Positions 44,398 through 54,711 of a stretch of 64,000 bases of DNA are shown here, piece by piece. The position numbers and the translations under genes were made by a program. How positions within the stretch are numbered: the first letter of the stretch is position 1; the number at the start of each line of letters is the position of its first letter. Source of the stretch: Rosenbergiella epipactidis (GTDB lineage Bacteria > Pseudomonadota > Gammaproteobacteria > Enterobacterales > Enterobacteriaceae); the NCBI RefSeq assembly GCF_018494055.1, contig NZ_JABBFQ010000001.1, positions 310,001 through 374,000 of the forward strand. The letters run 5' to 3'. The notes beneath the pieces are model-generated. The model was not told the origin of the DNA and did no database searches. It saw only the letters and a list, made by a program, of their open reading frames with translations.

Positions 44398-44478
44398 ATG
44401 ATGCGCCGCTACCGTTACGAAATTATTCTTCTGACCGTCATTGTTTGTGGCATTATGGCTGCGTGTTGTTTTATCTAA
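44398..44478 (+). CDS. ydgU: YdgU, 26-27 residue single-span membrane protein
   Basis: The frame encodes MMRRYRYEIILLTVIVCGIM followed by AACCFI: a basic N-terminus and one hydrophobic helix. E. coli YdgU is a 27-residue small membrane protein encoded between asr and ydgD, starting with a similar GRYRFE segment, and this gene is in the same place. A GGGGG element lies 7 bases before the first of two adjacent ATG codons. Function is unknown. Too short for ordinary gene finders, it is supported by position, composition and ribosome-binding site. Confidence 0.75.
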   Translation: MMRRYRYEIILLTVIVCGIMAACCFI

Positions 44479-44570
44479 CCTCATCCACTGAGTGACAATT
44501 ACCTTCCCTTTTCTTAGTTGATACGTCTATAGTGTCGCTATAAATTTTCTATGCTGCTGTTGAGAACATT

Positions 44571-45383
44571 ATGCGCTTCAAAAGATTGTGTTTTTTTGCC
44601 CTGTTCTGCTGTCACTTTACTGCCTACGCAGATGACGATACCCCCAGTGCAGCAGAGATAAAAACACTCTTTTTCGGCAAAGATCACCGCGTAGAAATTG
44701 ATAAGCCGCAACTTCATCCTTGGGATGCTATCGGTCAACTTGAGACGGAAAGTGGTAATCTCTGTACTGCCACCCTGATTTCCCCGCATGTCGCCTTAAC
44801 GGCTGGACACTGCTTACTCGCGCCTCCCGGTAAATTCGATCCGCCTGTGGCATTACGCTTTGTTACCACCAAAAAAGGCTGGGTTTACGAGATCCACGAT
44901 ATTGATGCGAAAGTCGCACCTGGCTTGGCAGGAAAACTTAAAGCGGCAGGTGAAGGATGGATTGTTCCAGCGAAAGCAGCCCCTTCAGATTATGCTGTCG
45001 TGATTCTGCACAATCCCCCTTCAGCGATTACTCCAATCCCACTGTTTAGCGGTAATAGAGAACAGTTGATTGCAGCATTAAGCACGGTGGATAATAGCGT
45101 AACGCAAGCCGGCTACCCTGCCGATAACCTTGATAATCTCTTTGCCCATATCGGCTGTAAAATCACTGGCTGGTCACAAACGGCGGTGTTATCACACCAA
45201 TGCGATACGCTACCGGGCGATAGCGGTTCACCCTTGATGATTAATACTAACAATCAATGGCAGATTATTGGCGTGCAAAGCTCCGCGCCTTCTGCACAAG
45301 ATCGTTACCGCGCCGATAACCGTGCTATCGCGGTTAGCTCCTTCAACAGCAAAATATCGGCGCTGACCAATAATATTCAATAA
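44571..45383 (+). CDS. ydgD: YdgD, secreted trypsin-fold serine protease
   Basis: The 270-residue precursor has a signal peptide ([17 protein letters not shown]). The S1 catalytic triad is complete: His in [12 protein letters not shown], Asp in [11 protein letters not shown] and Ser in [14 protein letters not shown]. Four or five mature cysteines suggest disulphides. E. coli YdgD sits in the same position next to asr and ydgU. A plausible hypothesis is processing of envelope or acid-shock proteins such as Asr; this is inference. Confidence 0.9.
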   Translation: MRFKRLCFFALFCCHFTAYADDDTPSAAEIKTLFFGKDHRVEIDKPQLHPWDAIGQLETESGNLCTATLISPHVALTAGHCLLAPPGKFDPPVALRFVTTKKGWVYEIHDIDAKVAPGLAGKLKAAGEGWIVPAKAAPSDYAVVILHNPPSAITPIPLFSGNREQLIAALSTVDNSVTQAGYPADNLDNLFAHIGCKITGWSQTAVLSHQCDTLPGDSGSPLMINTNNQWQIIGVQSSAPSAQDRYRADNRAIAVSSFNSKISALTNNIQ

Positions 45384-45396
45384 GGTGCACCGAGCA

Positions 45397-48300
45397 TCAG
45401 CTCGGTGACTCTTCCAGTAATTGCGTGATCCGCTTCTCTGACACCGGATAAGGGGTTCCTAGTTGCTGGGCAAAAAGGCTTACCCTTAACTCTTCGACCA
45501 TCCAGCGCGCTGCCATCACCTTATCGTTGTGCTGTTCAGCCTTGGGTAATTTATTACGATAACGCTGTATCGCCTGTTCAACCTGTTGAACGCGCAACAT
45601 TCTTGCACGATCACTGTGTGGATCGACGGGTAACTTATCTAATCGCCGCTCAATAGCCTGTAAATACCTTAAGGTGTCGGCAAGCTTCTGCCAGCCATTC
45701 TGCGTCACAAACCCCGGATAGACTAAGTGAGATAGCTGTGCTTTGATGTCACTGAGCGCCAGTGCTAAGGCCATATCGACCCGCCCTTTTAGTCGTTTAT
45801 TAATCGCAAAAACGGTGGAGAGGATCTGCTCGACTTGCTGGGCAATCTCTACAACGGTCTGGTTTAACTCCGCTTTGACTTTCTCACGTAACACCATGAA
45901 GTGCTGCGCGTCCCAAACCAGCCCGCCTTGCTCCGCCATAATTTTATCGATGCCACAGTGGATACAATCATCAATTAACTGTAGGACTTGACCATAAGGA
46001 TTAAAATACAGTCCGAGCTTCGCTTTATTAGGCAGCTTCTCGTGAAGATATTTAATCGGTGAAGGAATATTGAGCAGCAGTAACCGCCGTTGCCCCTGCC
46101 ACATCGCCTGTTGTTGTTCCGCTTCGGTATCGAATAACTTGATTGCGACACTCTGCTTCTCATCCACTAAAGCTGGCCACGCCTTCAAGGTAAAACCCGC
46201 TTGCTTACGGCTAAAGGTTTGGGGCAGTTCGCCAAAGTCCCATTCGGTTACGCCCTGCTTTTCTAAGCCAACATCGGCGACCTTGGAGAGTGTCTCCCGT
46301 ACCTTACCCTTCAACTGCAGCTGAAGTTCGGTTAGGGATTTACTCTCTTGCAGGGTTTTCTTATTCCCATCGACCACCCGGAACGTCATTTTAAGATGGT
46401 CTGGAACCTGCGCCAACTGCCACGCATCGCGCTCTATTGTGACGCCGCTCATCCGCCGAAATTCACGCTCTAAGCATTCGAGTAGCGGTAAGTTTACATC
46501 CGTTACGCGGCCTAAAAAGGCGTCAGCATAGTCTGGTGCGGGCACGAAATTACGACGGAGCGGCTTCGGTAACGACTTAATCAATGCCACGATCAAGGTT
46601 TTACGCAGTCCAGGGATCTGCCAATCAAAACCTTGTTCGGTGATCTGATTAAGTAACGGCAATGGAATATGGACGGTAACCCCATCAGCATCCTTACCAG
46701 GTTCAAATTGATAAGTGAGTGGTAATTGCACGTTGCCTTGCCGCCAACTATTAGGGTAATCATTGGCATCAATGGTCCCTGCGCCCTCACGGACCAGCAT
46801 GTTTTTATCAAAATCGAGTTGATGCGGATCCTGTTGAAAAGCCGTCTTCCACCACTTATCGAAATGGCGCACCGAAACGATGGTATCTGGGATACGTTGA
46901 TCGTAAAAAGCGAATAACGTTTCATCATCGACCAAGATATCGCGGCGTCGTGATTTATGCTCAAGGTCCTCGACTTCTAAACGTAACTGTTGATTATGAC
47001 TGAAGAATCGATGTTGGGTTTGCCATTCCCCCTCGACAAGAGCGTGACGAATAAAGAGTTCGCGACAGATCGCCGGGTCGATTTTGCTGTAATTGACTTT
47101 ACGCTGCGAAACTATCGGTAAGCCATATAGCGTGACCTTTTCGAAGGCAGAGACGGCGCCCTGTTTCTTCTCCCAATGGGGTTCGCTGTAGCTATGCTTG
47201 ACTAAGTGACCCGCCAGCGGCTCAATCCACTCAGGTTCGATCTTGGCGGCGATCCTACCCCATAATTTACTGGTTTCCACCAGTTCAGCCACCATCACCC
47301 ACTTAGGCGGTTTTTTAAATAAATTTGATGCAGGGAAAAGATGAAAACGTGTTTGTCGCGAGCCCATAAACTCGCCCTTTTCGACTTCCTTTTGGCCCAC
47401 TCGGGACAACAGTCCACTTAACAAGGCACTGTGTAGCTCGCGGTAAGGAGCCGGTTCGCTATTAAGCGAAAAGCCGAGTTCGCGCACCACTTGCCGTAAC
47501 TGCGTGTAGATATCTTGCCATTCACGAATACGCAGATAGTTGAGATAGTCGCTTTTGCATTGGCGGCGGAATTGGTTGCCGGTTAATGCCTTCTGCTGGG
47601 CTTGCACGTAATCCCATAAATTGACCCAGGCCAGAAAATCCGACTCTTTATCCGCAAATCGGCGATGCTTCTCATCAGAGGCCTGCTGTCGGTCGGCGGG
47701 ACGCTCCCTAGGATCTTGAATGGATAGCGCAGCAGTGATAATCATCGCTTCGCGAACACAGCCAAATTGTTGTGCCGAAAGCACCATCTTAGCTAACCGC
47801 GGATCGATCGGTAATTGCGCTAATTGTCGACCCGAGGGGGTTAATTTCTGGACATCGTGAGCGGCATTTTCGACTGCCCCCAACTCTTCTAACAACCGTA
47901 CGCCATCTTGAATATTACGATTATCCGGCTTTTCAACAAAGGGAAAATGCTGAATATTGCCTAACCCTAGCGCCGTCATTTGCAAAATGACCGAGGCTAA
48001 GTTGGTCCGCAAAATTTCTGGGTCAGTAAATTCGGGACGAGAGAGATAATCGTCCTCGGCATATAAACGGATACAAATCCCTTCAGAGACCCGACCACAG
48101 CGGCCTGCTCGTTGATTCGCAGAGGCTTGTGAGATTGGCTCAATTGGTAGCCGCTGCACTTTAGTTCGGTAACTGTAACGGCTAATCCTCGCTGTACCCG
48201 GGTCGATAACGTATTTAATGCCTGGTACGGTGAGTGAGGTTTCAGCGACATTCGTTGCCAAGACAATGCGGCGTCCCGTGTGGGACTGAAACACTCGGTT

Positions 48301-49299
48301 CTGTTCGCTATTCGATAACCGCGCATAGAGCGGTAAAACCTCTGTGTGGGCGAGTCCTTGACGGGAAAGTGCGTCAGCGGTATCGCGGATTTCTCGCTCT
48401 CCGCTCATAAAAATAAGAATATCGCCAGGTGGCTCACGATAGAGTTCGTCCACGGCGTCGAAAATAGCTTGCAGTTGGTCGCGATCACCTTCGCTACTGT
48501 CGGCACTCACGGGCCGGTAGCGGACTTCCACTGGATAGGTACGCCCCGAGACTTCAATTATGGGCGCATCATTAAAATGTTTGGAGAAGCGCTCTGGATC
48601 AATCGTCGCTGAGGTAATAATAACTTTCAAATCAGGGCGTTTGGGCAATAACTCGCGCAGATACCCTAATAGGAAATCGATATTAAGACTGCGTTCATGC
48701 GCCTCATCGATAATAATCGTGTCGTACTGTAGCAGACGTTTATCTTGTTGGATCTCAGCCAGTAAAATACCGTCTGTCATCAATTTAATATGTGTCTGAT
48801 CAGAAATTTGATCGGTAAAACGGACTCGATAGCCGACAACACCACCCAGCGTGGTCCCAAGCTCCTCCGCGATACGGGTCGCAACGGTACGTGCCGCTAA
48901 ACGTCGTGGTTGGGTGTGGCCGATAAGTCCTTGACGTCCGCGACCGAGTGCCAGACAGATTTTCGGGATCTGAGTCGTCTTTCCTGACCCGGTTTCCCCT
49001 GCGATAATGACCACTTGATGGCTGGCAATTGCATCGGCAATCGCCTGCTGTTTTTGGCTGACCGGAAGATTCTCAGGAAAATGGATAGTCGCTGGACGGC
49101 TGGCATCATGAGTTACCAGCCGCTGCTCAGCCGTTATCAGCTCTTGTTCAATTTTAGTGAGTACCGCTTGCTGTGCGTCAGACCCAGTGATCTTATCGAC
49201 CCCCCGCAATCGCCGACGCAGTTGCTGGCGGTCACGAAATGAAACCTGTTCGCTGCGTGTCCAGAGAGAGGAAAGAGTCGTCGATTCAGTTTTAGACAT
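45397..49299 (-). CDS. hrpA: HrpA, DEAH-box RNA helicase
   Basis: This 1300-residue cytoplasmic helicase has exactly the E. coli length. N-terminal motor motifs are VIIAGETGSGKTTQIPKICL (Walker A), TQPRRLAARTVA, IIIDEAHERSLNIDFLLGYL (DEAH), ITSATID, ATNVAETSLTVPGIKYVIDP and QRAGRCGR. The helicase-associated and OB-type domains and a long HrpA-specific C-terminal region follow. HrpA rescues stalled colliding ribosomes and processes fimbrial mRNA in E. coli. It is divergent from azoR and convergent with ydgD (14 bp between stops). Confidence 0.97.
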   Translation of the reverse strand: MSKTESTTLSSLWTRSEQVSFRDRQQLRRRLRGVDKITGSDAQQAVLTKIEQELITAEQRLVTHDASRPATIHFPENLPVSQKQQAIADAIASHQVVIIAGETGSGKTTQIPKICLALGRGRQGLIGHTQPRRLAARTVATRIAEELGTTLGGVVGYRVRFTDQISDQTHIKLMTDGILLAEIQQDKRLLQYDTIIIDEAHERSLNIDFLLGYLRELLPKRPDLKVIITSATIDPERFSKHFNDAPIIEVSGRTYPVEVRYRPVSADSSEGDRDQLQAIFDAVDELYREPPGDILIFMSGEREIRDTADALSRQGLAHTEVLPLYARLSNSEQNRVFQSHTGRRIVLATNVAETSLTVPGIKYVIDPGTARISRYSYRTKVQRLPIEPISQASANQRAGRCGRVSEGICIRLYAEDDYLSRPEFTDPEILRTNLASVILQMTALGLGNIQHFPFVEKPDNRNIQDGVRLLEELGAVENAAHDVQKLTPSGRQLAQLPIDPRLAKMVLSAQQFGCVREAMIITAALSIQDPRERPADRQQASDEKHRRFADKESDFLAWVNLWDYVQAQQKALTGNQFRRQCKSDYLNYLRIREWQDIYTQLRQVVRELGFSLNSEPAPYRELHSALLSGLLSRVGQKEVEKGEFMGSRQTRFHLFPASNLFKKPPKWVMVAELVETSKLWGRIAAKIEPEWIEPLAGHLVKHSYSEPHWEKKQGAVSAFEKVTLYGLPIVSQRKVNYSKIDPAICRELFIRHALVEGEWQTQHRFFSHNQQLRLEVEDLEHKSRRRDILVDDETLFAFYDQRIPDTIVSVRHFDKWWKTAFQQDPHQLDFDKNMLVREGAGTIDANDYPNSWRQGNVQLPLTYQFEPGKDADGVTVHIPLPLLNQITEQGFDWQIPGLRKTLIVALIKSLPKPLRRNFVPAPDYADAFLGRVTDVNLPLLECLEREFRRMSGVTIERDAWQLAQVPDHLKMTFRVVDGNKKTLQESKSLTELQLQLKGKVRETLSKVADVGLEKQGVTEWDFGELPQTFSRKQAGFTLKAWPALVDEKQSVAIKLFDTEAEQQQAMWQGQRRLLLLNIPSPIKYLHEKLPNKAKLGLYFNPYGQVLQLIDDCIHCGIDKIMAEQGGLVWDAQHFMVLREKVKAELNQTVVEIAQQVEQILSTVFAINKRLKGRVDMALALALSDIKAQLSHLVYPGFVTQNGWQKLADTLRYLQAIERRLDKLPVDPHSDRARMLRVQQVEQAIQRYRNKLPKAEQHNDKVMAARWMVEELRVSLFAQQLGTPYPVSEKRITQLLEESPS

Positions 49300-49539
49300 A
49301 GAACGGTATTACCTTGAAAAGTAAGCAACGAAGCGTAGCAATAGGTGTAAGGCGAAGGAGTCGCCTGCTATGGGCGGATTATAGCATAACTCAGAGGTAA
49401 ACGGCAGGCGGCGACCGTTGTTGAAAGGTCGATCACCACGAAAAGTCTCATTCAGAAATTTTGAAAATAGACATCGAAAAGATTAGCTTTTTTCTCTCGA
49501 CCTTTCCCCCTATAGTAACGAAAACTAACCGTTTCATAA

Positions 49540-50142
<603 letters not shown>

Positions 50143-50161
50143 TTCGGTTACCTCATGACTT

Positions 50162-50185
50162 AAAGCGCCTTAATTGGCGCTTTTT
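50162..50185. terminator. azoR terminator overlapping the ynbE end
   Basis: AAAGCGCC-TTAATT-GGCGCTTT plus TT forms an 8-bp stem with a T tract on the plus strand and AAA on the other side, so it can act in both directions. The ynbE stop codon (50170-50172) lies in its loop region, meaning the last ynbE codons are inside the hairpin. Confidence 0.8.
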
Positions 50186-50409
50186 GTCGTAGTCTGACCC
50201 GGTGCTTGCATTTTCTCCGGAGTCTTCTCTGCTTGTCGTTGCTTGAGAAGACGCTCAACCTCTGGGTCCGCTTTAATAGTAATATCGTGGTCGACCTTCA
50301 CATTCATATTTATCGTAATGGGCTCTTTCGGTGCCGCAACTTCGATTTTTGGAATACAACCGACCAAAGTGGTCGAGACGCTCAGCAGTGCGAGAAATCC
50401 TAGTTTCAT
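50170..50409 (-). CDS. ynbE: YnbE outer-membrane lipoprotein
   Basis: The 79-residue precursor has a lipobox (TTLVGC) and the hallmark block IEVAAPKEPITINMNVKVDH followed by DITIKADPEVE, matching E. coli YnbE. YnbE partners YdbH, an AsmA-like bridge that moves phospholipids to the outer membrane together with TamB and YhdP. It overlaps the ydbH stop by four bases. The protein is about 18 residues longer than in E. coli, with a lysine/glutamine-rich tail ending in the terminator. The usual third gene, ydbL, is absent. Confidence 0.9.
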   Translation of the reverse strand: MKLGFLALLSVSTTLVGCIPKIEVAAPKEPITINMNVKVDHDITIKADPEVERLLKQRQAEKTPEKMQAPGQTTTKSAN

Positions 50410-53027
50410 TGTGCATTTTCCTTATTAGCGGGCAGACGGGTTTGCTCCTCTAACCACGACTGTAAGTTATCGCCATAACTCAGACTACGCCATAGCATAA
50501 AGATATTTTCGGTATGTTGATAATTGAGGTTAACGCGCTGCCTTTTATCGTCGAAGCGGCTTGTGCCATGAATCTGTGATTTCATCACCATATCCCCTTT
50601 AGCACTGACGTTAACGGTGGCATAAGATTTAGAAATTTCCATATAACGTAACCAATCAATGGCCGCGCCTGCTGCCAGGTTATTTTTCAATATTTGGTCG
50701 AGTAAATCTTTATCCACGCGCAGCGTTAAGCCTTTATCATCCTTAATCCACCCTTTTTCGATCAGCCATGGCGAATTTTCAACCCAGAAAGGTAATTGCC
50801 CACTGATTTTACCTGACATGGCAATTTGTTTAGGATGAATAGCCGTAATTAACTGACTCATGCCCAGATGTTTAATCTCCAGCAATGCACTCTTATGCTG
50901 AGGCAAGCGTAGATGGTTCATGGACAGGGTTCCGCCAAAAATATCCAATGAGGCGTCATTAAGCGTTAAGGGATTCTGCTCGTCCCACGGCCAGCTCCCT
51001 TTCAGTTTTACGCTAAGATGACTCATCGGGAATTTATTCTCGATGGTCTCTACCGATAACGATACCGGCTCGCGTAAGCCAAAATGCCAACGATGATCAC
51101 TGAAACGAAACGGCAATGAGAAGTTGACGCCCTGAAATTGATAATCCGGTAGCCAGATGTTGCCATCTTTTACCACCCAGTGCCCACCGGCTTGGAAACC
51201 ATCTTCCTCAGTAAGAGAAAACGCAGCCTGAGCGCGCAAATTACCTGACCGCAACGCGACACTCTTTGTCGGTCCAGCTAAAGGCTGAAATACCGATAAG
51301 GGCTGTTCGGGCCACCAGGCTCGTCCCAACCAACGGCTATTATCTCGGCGGCCGATAACGCGTACTGGCCCGATACGGTTTGCGACTAATTGTCCCTTAA
51401 AGCCAAATTGATCGGGCGTGGTACCGTTAACGTTCAAATCAAGTTGCGCGGCAGGTAACTGGCTGGTTTCCCCGAAGAAGGTGTGATCAGCGGTAATTTT
51501 GAATTGGCCGCTAAATTGAGGCTTATCTTGTTGAGTTACCCAGTGTGCAGGTTCAGTCAGCGTCATACGGGGCTTTTGCATCAACATGCTGCCATAACGG
51601 ATCTGATCGAAACCTGTCGACAATGAGGTTAGCGTAATCTCTTCGTTATGCCAGAAGCCACGGCCTTGCACATCCCAATTCGCGGTGAGTGGCAAGATCA
51701 TCCCTTTCCCCCAATAACGCCAATCCCAACGTCCTTTATCCGGTAAGAAGTTGTCAGCCATCCCCGCTAAATGCAGCAGATAAAAACTGCTGCGCTCATT
51801 TCTGACCATAAAGTTGGCTTGTAATAGGCCACTGAGACCTTGCTGAGTCAAGCGCACACCGGCTATTGGCCATCTGGCCTCATCGACTTCCCAACCGGGT
51901 AAGAGTTCGCCGCGCATCAATAATAACGCTTTCGGCTGGAAATGAATGGCCGGATCAATCAATGTCCCCGTCAGTGCTGCCGGGAGCCCTGCGTAAAACT
52001 GTAGCGCTTTCAGTTTTGCTGTACCGGTTAAGCGTAAGGGATATTGATTATCCGAAAATGATAACTTCCCTGGACCTAGACTCAGTACGACATTCCCTTT
52101 GCCCCCGCGTCCTTGAGTGAGCGCGTTGACACGGCCTGTAATGACCGTCTGTTCAAAGCCCTGCTGCCAATGTTCAGCGGAAAGCGAGAAGAAGCCGCTG
52201 AGAGGTTGTTCAGGTGTCGGCCATGACCACGCCCCTTTTTCAATTTGAAATTGGTCAGCGGTCAGTGTAAAGGGCGCGCTTAAGAGGGGTTGCTCATCCG
52301 CAGGATCCTTAACAATCAACGCTCCGTGCTGTTGATTACGTGACAGTGTCACATCAACAGGATGAGGATAAGATGCTAATGCGACCTTACCCTGTAAATT
52401 TGCCTGTTCAGGCACGGCGGTGACCGTGTCAGCGAGCTGAATTTTGCCTGATAAATTTAAGGGTTGTGCCAATAAAGGATGCGTAAAGCTAAGGTTTTTA
52501 AGATTAAGTGTTTGCCCAGTCAGCTCAGCGTTTACATTAAGTGCCTGCCCATGATAAGTCAGTTGTTGATGAGCACCGGATGAAGAAAAATGGAGCGCCC
52601 CTTGATAGGTTTGCCAAGGGACTATCGACAGTGAGGCGATATCAAGATTTATCCCGGGAATCTGCTGCTGAAGCTGACTGAGACTCAAAGGTTTGCTATC
52701 GCTGCTTGCGTCAGAAGGCCACTGCTTAAAACAGTCGCTTTTAAGCGTCAGTTTATCTATTGTCACTTTTAACGGATAACGGCTTAGTGCGACACGCGGT
52801 GTGGAAGCTTCGGCGAGTTGGCATCCCTGTGCGTTTAGAGTAAATGAAGGTAAGGTGATGTGAGAAAGCGTCAGTGAAAACCGACTTTGTCGTTCAACCG
52901 TTACCCCGCTGGGTAAAAAGTGTTGTACGACGAGCATCGACCATTGATTGATGGATAGCCCCAGTCCAACTAGGCTAATAATCACAATTGCTACAGCAAA
53001 TAAGATATAGCGTAACGCTAACGACAT
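50406..53027 (-). CDS. ydbH: YdbH, AsmA-like intermembrane lipid-transport protein
   Basis: This 873-residue protein has one N-terminal membrane anchor (ILFAVAIVIISLVGLGLSI) and a long beta-rich periplasmic domain with repeated HITLPSFTLNAQG-like strands. The C-terminal region (LGMSQLITAIHPKQIAMSGK, IDWLRYMEISKSYATVNV) corresponds to the conserved YdbH end, where YnbE is thought to dock by beta-strand augmentation. Length agrees with E. coli (879). It is redundant with TamB and YhdP in outer-membrane lipid homeostasis. It is co-transcribed with ynbE (ATGA overlap). Confidence 0.92.
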   Translation of the reverse strand: MSLALRYILFAVAIVIISLVGLGLSINQWSMLVVQHFLPSGVTVERQSRFSLTLSHITLPSFTLNAQGCQLAEASTPRVALSRYPLKVTIDKLTLKSDCFKQWPSDASSDSKPLSLSQLQQQIPGINLDIASLSIVPWQTYQGALHFSSSGAHQQLTYHGQALNVNAELTGQTLNLKNLSFTHPLLAQPLNLSGKIQLADTVTAVPEQANLQGKVALASYPHPVDVTLSRNQQHGALIVKDPADEQPLLSAPFTLTADQFQIEKGAWSWPTPEQPLSGFFSLSAEHWQQGFEQTVITGRVNALTQGRGGKGNVVLSLGPGKLSFSDNQYPLRLTGTAKLKALQFYAGLPAALTGTLIDPAIHFQPKALLLMRGELLPGWEVDEARWPIAGVRLTQQGLSGLLQANFMVRNERSSFYLLHLAGMADNFLPDKGRWDWRYWGKGMILPLTANWDVQGRGFWHNEEITLTSLSTGFDQIRYGSMLMQKPRMTLTEPAHWVTQQDKPQFSGQFKITADHTFFGETSQLPAAQLDLNVNGTTPDQFGFKGQLVANRIGPVRVIGRRDNSRWLGRAWWPEQPLSVFQPLAGPTKSVALRSGNLRAQAAFSLTEEDGFQAGGHWVVKDGNIWLPDYQFQGVNFSLPFRFSDHRWHFGLREPVSLSVETIENKFPMSHLSVKLKGSWPWDEQNPLTLNDASLDIFGGTLSMNHLRLPQHKSALLEIKHLGMSQLITAIHPKQIAMSGKISGQLPFWVENSPWLIEKGWIKDDKGLTLRVDKDLLDQILKNNLAAGAAIDWLRYMEISKSYATVNVSAKGDMVMKSQIHGTSRFDDKRQRVNLNYQHTENIFMLWRSLSYGDNLQSWLEEQTRLPANKENAQ

Positions 53028-53174
53028 ATTTCCTTATCCCTTATAACGCTTTTAACAAATCCCGATAACTCATTAATTAAATTTACTAATTTACTCTCAA
53101 AATCATGACATAGCGCAAAATATACCCATCCTGCTCGAAGTATAACATCACCGGTCTCTAATGGAGAAAAAACT

Positions 53175-54164
53175 ATGAAAATTGCGGTTTATAGTACGAA
53201 GAGTTATGACCAAGCAGTGCTGACTGAAGTGAATGAACAGTTTACTTATACTTTTAGTTTTTTTGACTTTCGACTTACAGCGGAAACAGCCAAAAACGCT
53301 GTCGGCCATCAGGCAGTCTGCCTCTTTGTCAATGACGAGTGTAATGAAGAGATTTTAACCGAATTACATCGTCTAGGTGTGCGTGTCGTAGCGCTGCGCT
53401 GCGCGGGGTTTGATAATGTCGATCTTACTAGCGCCCATCGGCTCGGCATTGAGGTGGTACGTGTACCGGCTTACTCCCCCGAAGCGGTCGCCGAGCATAC
53501 CATCGGTATGATGATGTGCCTGAACCGTCGCATCCATCGCGCTTATCAACGCACGCGAGAAGGTAATTTTTCACTGGAAGGTTTGACCGGTTTCAATATG
53601 TTCGGCAAGACGGTCGGTATTATCGGGACGGGTAAGATAGGCCTGGCCACGTTACGTATTTTACGCGGTTTTGGGATGGAACTTCTGGCCACCGACCCTT
53701 ATCCGAGTGCCGAAGCAGAAGCATGTGGTGCAACCTACACGACCTTAGACGACCTACTTCAGCGATCAGACATTATTTCGTTACACTGTCCGATGACCTC
53801 CGATAATCACCATCTGCTGAATGCTCGCGCCTTCGATAAAATGAAAAAAGGGGTGATGATCATCAATACTAGCCGCGGCAGTTTGATCGATTCTTCTGCC
53901 GCAATCGAAGCGTTAAAAGAAGGAAAAGTCGGTGCTTTAGGGATGGATGTCTATGAAAACGAGCGAGATCTGTTTTTTGAAGACAAATCGAATGAAATTA
54001 TCCAAGACGATATTTTTGGACGCCTCTCAGCTTGCCATAATGTCCTGTTTACCGGACACCAAGCATTCTTAACCCAAGAAGCGCTTTCCAGTATTGCCCT
54101 GACGACCTTAACCAATCTATCGCAGATCTTCTCTGGGCAACCTTGCGATAACGCCGTAACTTAA
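53175..54164 (+). CDS. ldhA: D-lactate dehydrogenase (fermentative)
   Basis: This 329-residue NADH-dependent enzyme reduces pyruvate to D-lactate and equals E. coli LdhA in length. D-2-hydroxyacid dehydrogenase motifs are VVALRCAGFDNVDL (active-site Arg), the cofactor motif VGIIGTGKIGLATLRILRGF, MIINTSRGSLIDSSAAIEAL with catalytic Arg nearby, and His in NVLFTGHQAFLT. A GGAG site precedes the ATG. It is divergent from ydbH and convergent with ydbJ. Confidence 0.95.
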   Translation: MKIAVYSTKSYDQAVLTEVNEQFTYTFSFFDFRLTAETAKNAVGHQAVCLFVNDECNEEILTELHRLGVRVVALRCAGFDNVDLTSAHRLGIEVVRVPAYSPEAVAEHTIGMMMCLNRRIHRAYQRTREGNFSLEGLTGFNMFGKTVGIIGTGKIGLATLRILRGFGMELLATDPYPSAEAEACGATYTTLDDLLQRSDIISLHCPMTSDNHHLLNARAFDKMKKGVMIINTSRGSLIDSSAAIEALKEGKVGALGMDVYENERDLFFEDKSNEIIQDDIFGRLSACHNVLFTGHQAFLTQEALSSIALTTLTNLSQIFSGQPCDNAVT

Positions 54165-54189
54165 CAACGTGCACGCGAAGGCAAAAATC

Positions 54190-54459
54190 TTAGCGTGCGC
54201 AGTTACCGCTCATTAGTGCCGTCTCACTACAACGCTTACCGTTGACTAATTGACACATCCCCACGCGACTCCCGTCAAGTTGACGAGTATAGGCTAACGA
54301 TCCCCCTGCCATCGCACAGTTATCGGAAGCGATAACTGACATATGTACTGGCTGGATGTGCGCAGCGGTAGCTTGCTGCTCAGGTTCTGCTGGTGGGTGG
54401 CTGCTGCAACCCGCCAGTAACATTACGGTACCCGCAATCAGTGAGGAAACGACTTTCAT
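54190..54459 (-). CDS. ydbJ: YdbJ, DUF333 lipoprotein
   Basis: The 89-residue precursor has the lipobox VMLLAGCSS and a DUF333 domain (DNCAMAGGSLAYTRQLDGSR, GMCQLVNGKRCSETALMSGN). E. coli ydbJ lies in the ldhA-hslJ-ydbJ cluster; hslJ is missing here. ATG at 54459 is used because GGAG precedes it by 8 bases and the signal peptide starts there. Function unknown; probably an outer-membrane or inner-membrane lipoprotein. Confidence 0.88.
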   Translation of the reverse strand: MKVVSSLIAGTVMLLAGCSSHPPAEPEQQATAAHIQPVHMSVIASDNCAMAGGSLAYTRQLDGSRVGMCQLVNGKRCSETALMSGNCAR

Positions 54460-54711
54460 TCGGTAAGCTCCAAGGACGATAAGCAAGAGCTTGAAAATAT
54501 GTCAGAGTTGCCGCGAATAATCGAGTTAATACATAACTTTTTACGATTTAATTTAACATTTAGCGGTTAAACGGGAATTTTAAAGACTTTTGCAGCAACG
54601 CTTCTGATTAAGCCAAGAAATATGCTAGACTTCGCCGCGCGTTAAACCGTCACCCGTTTAACCGCTGCCCAACGACTTTCTCGTAGAATTTTTGATTCAG
54701 GTACTCGCTTA

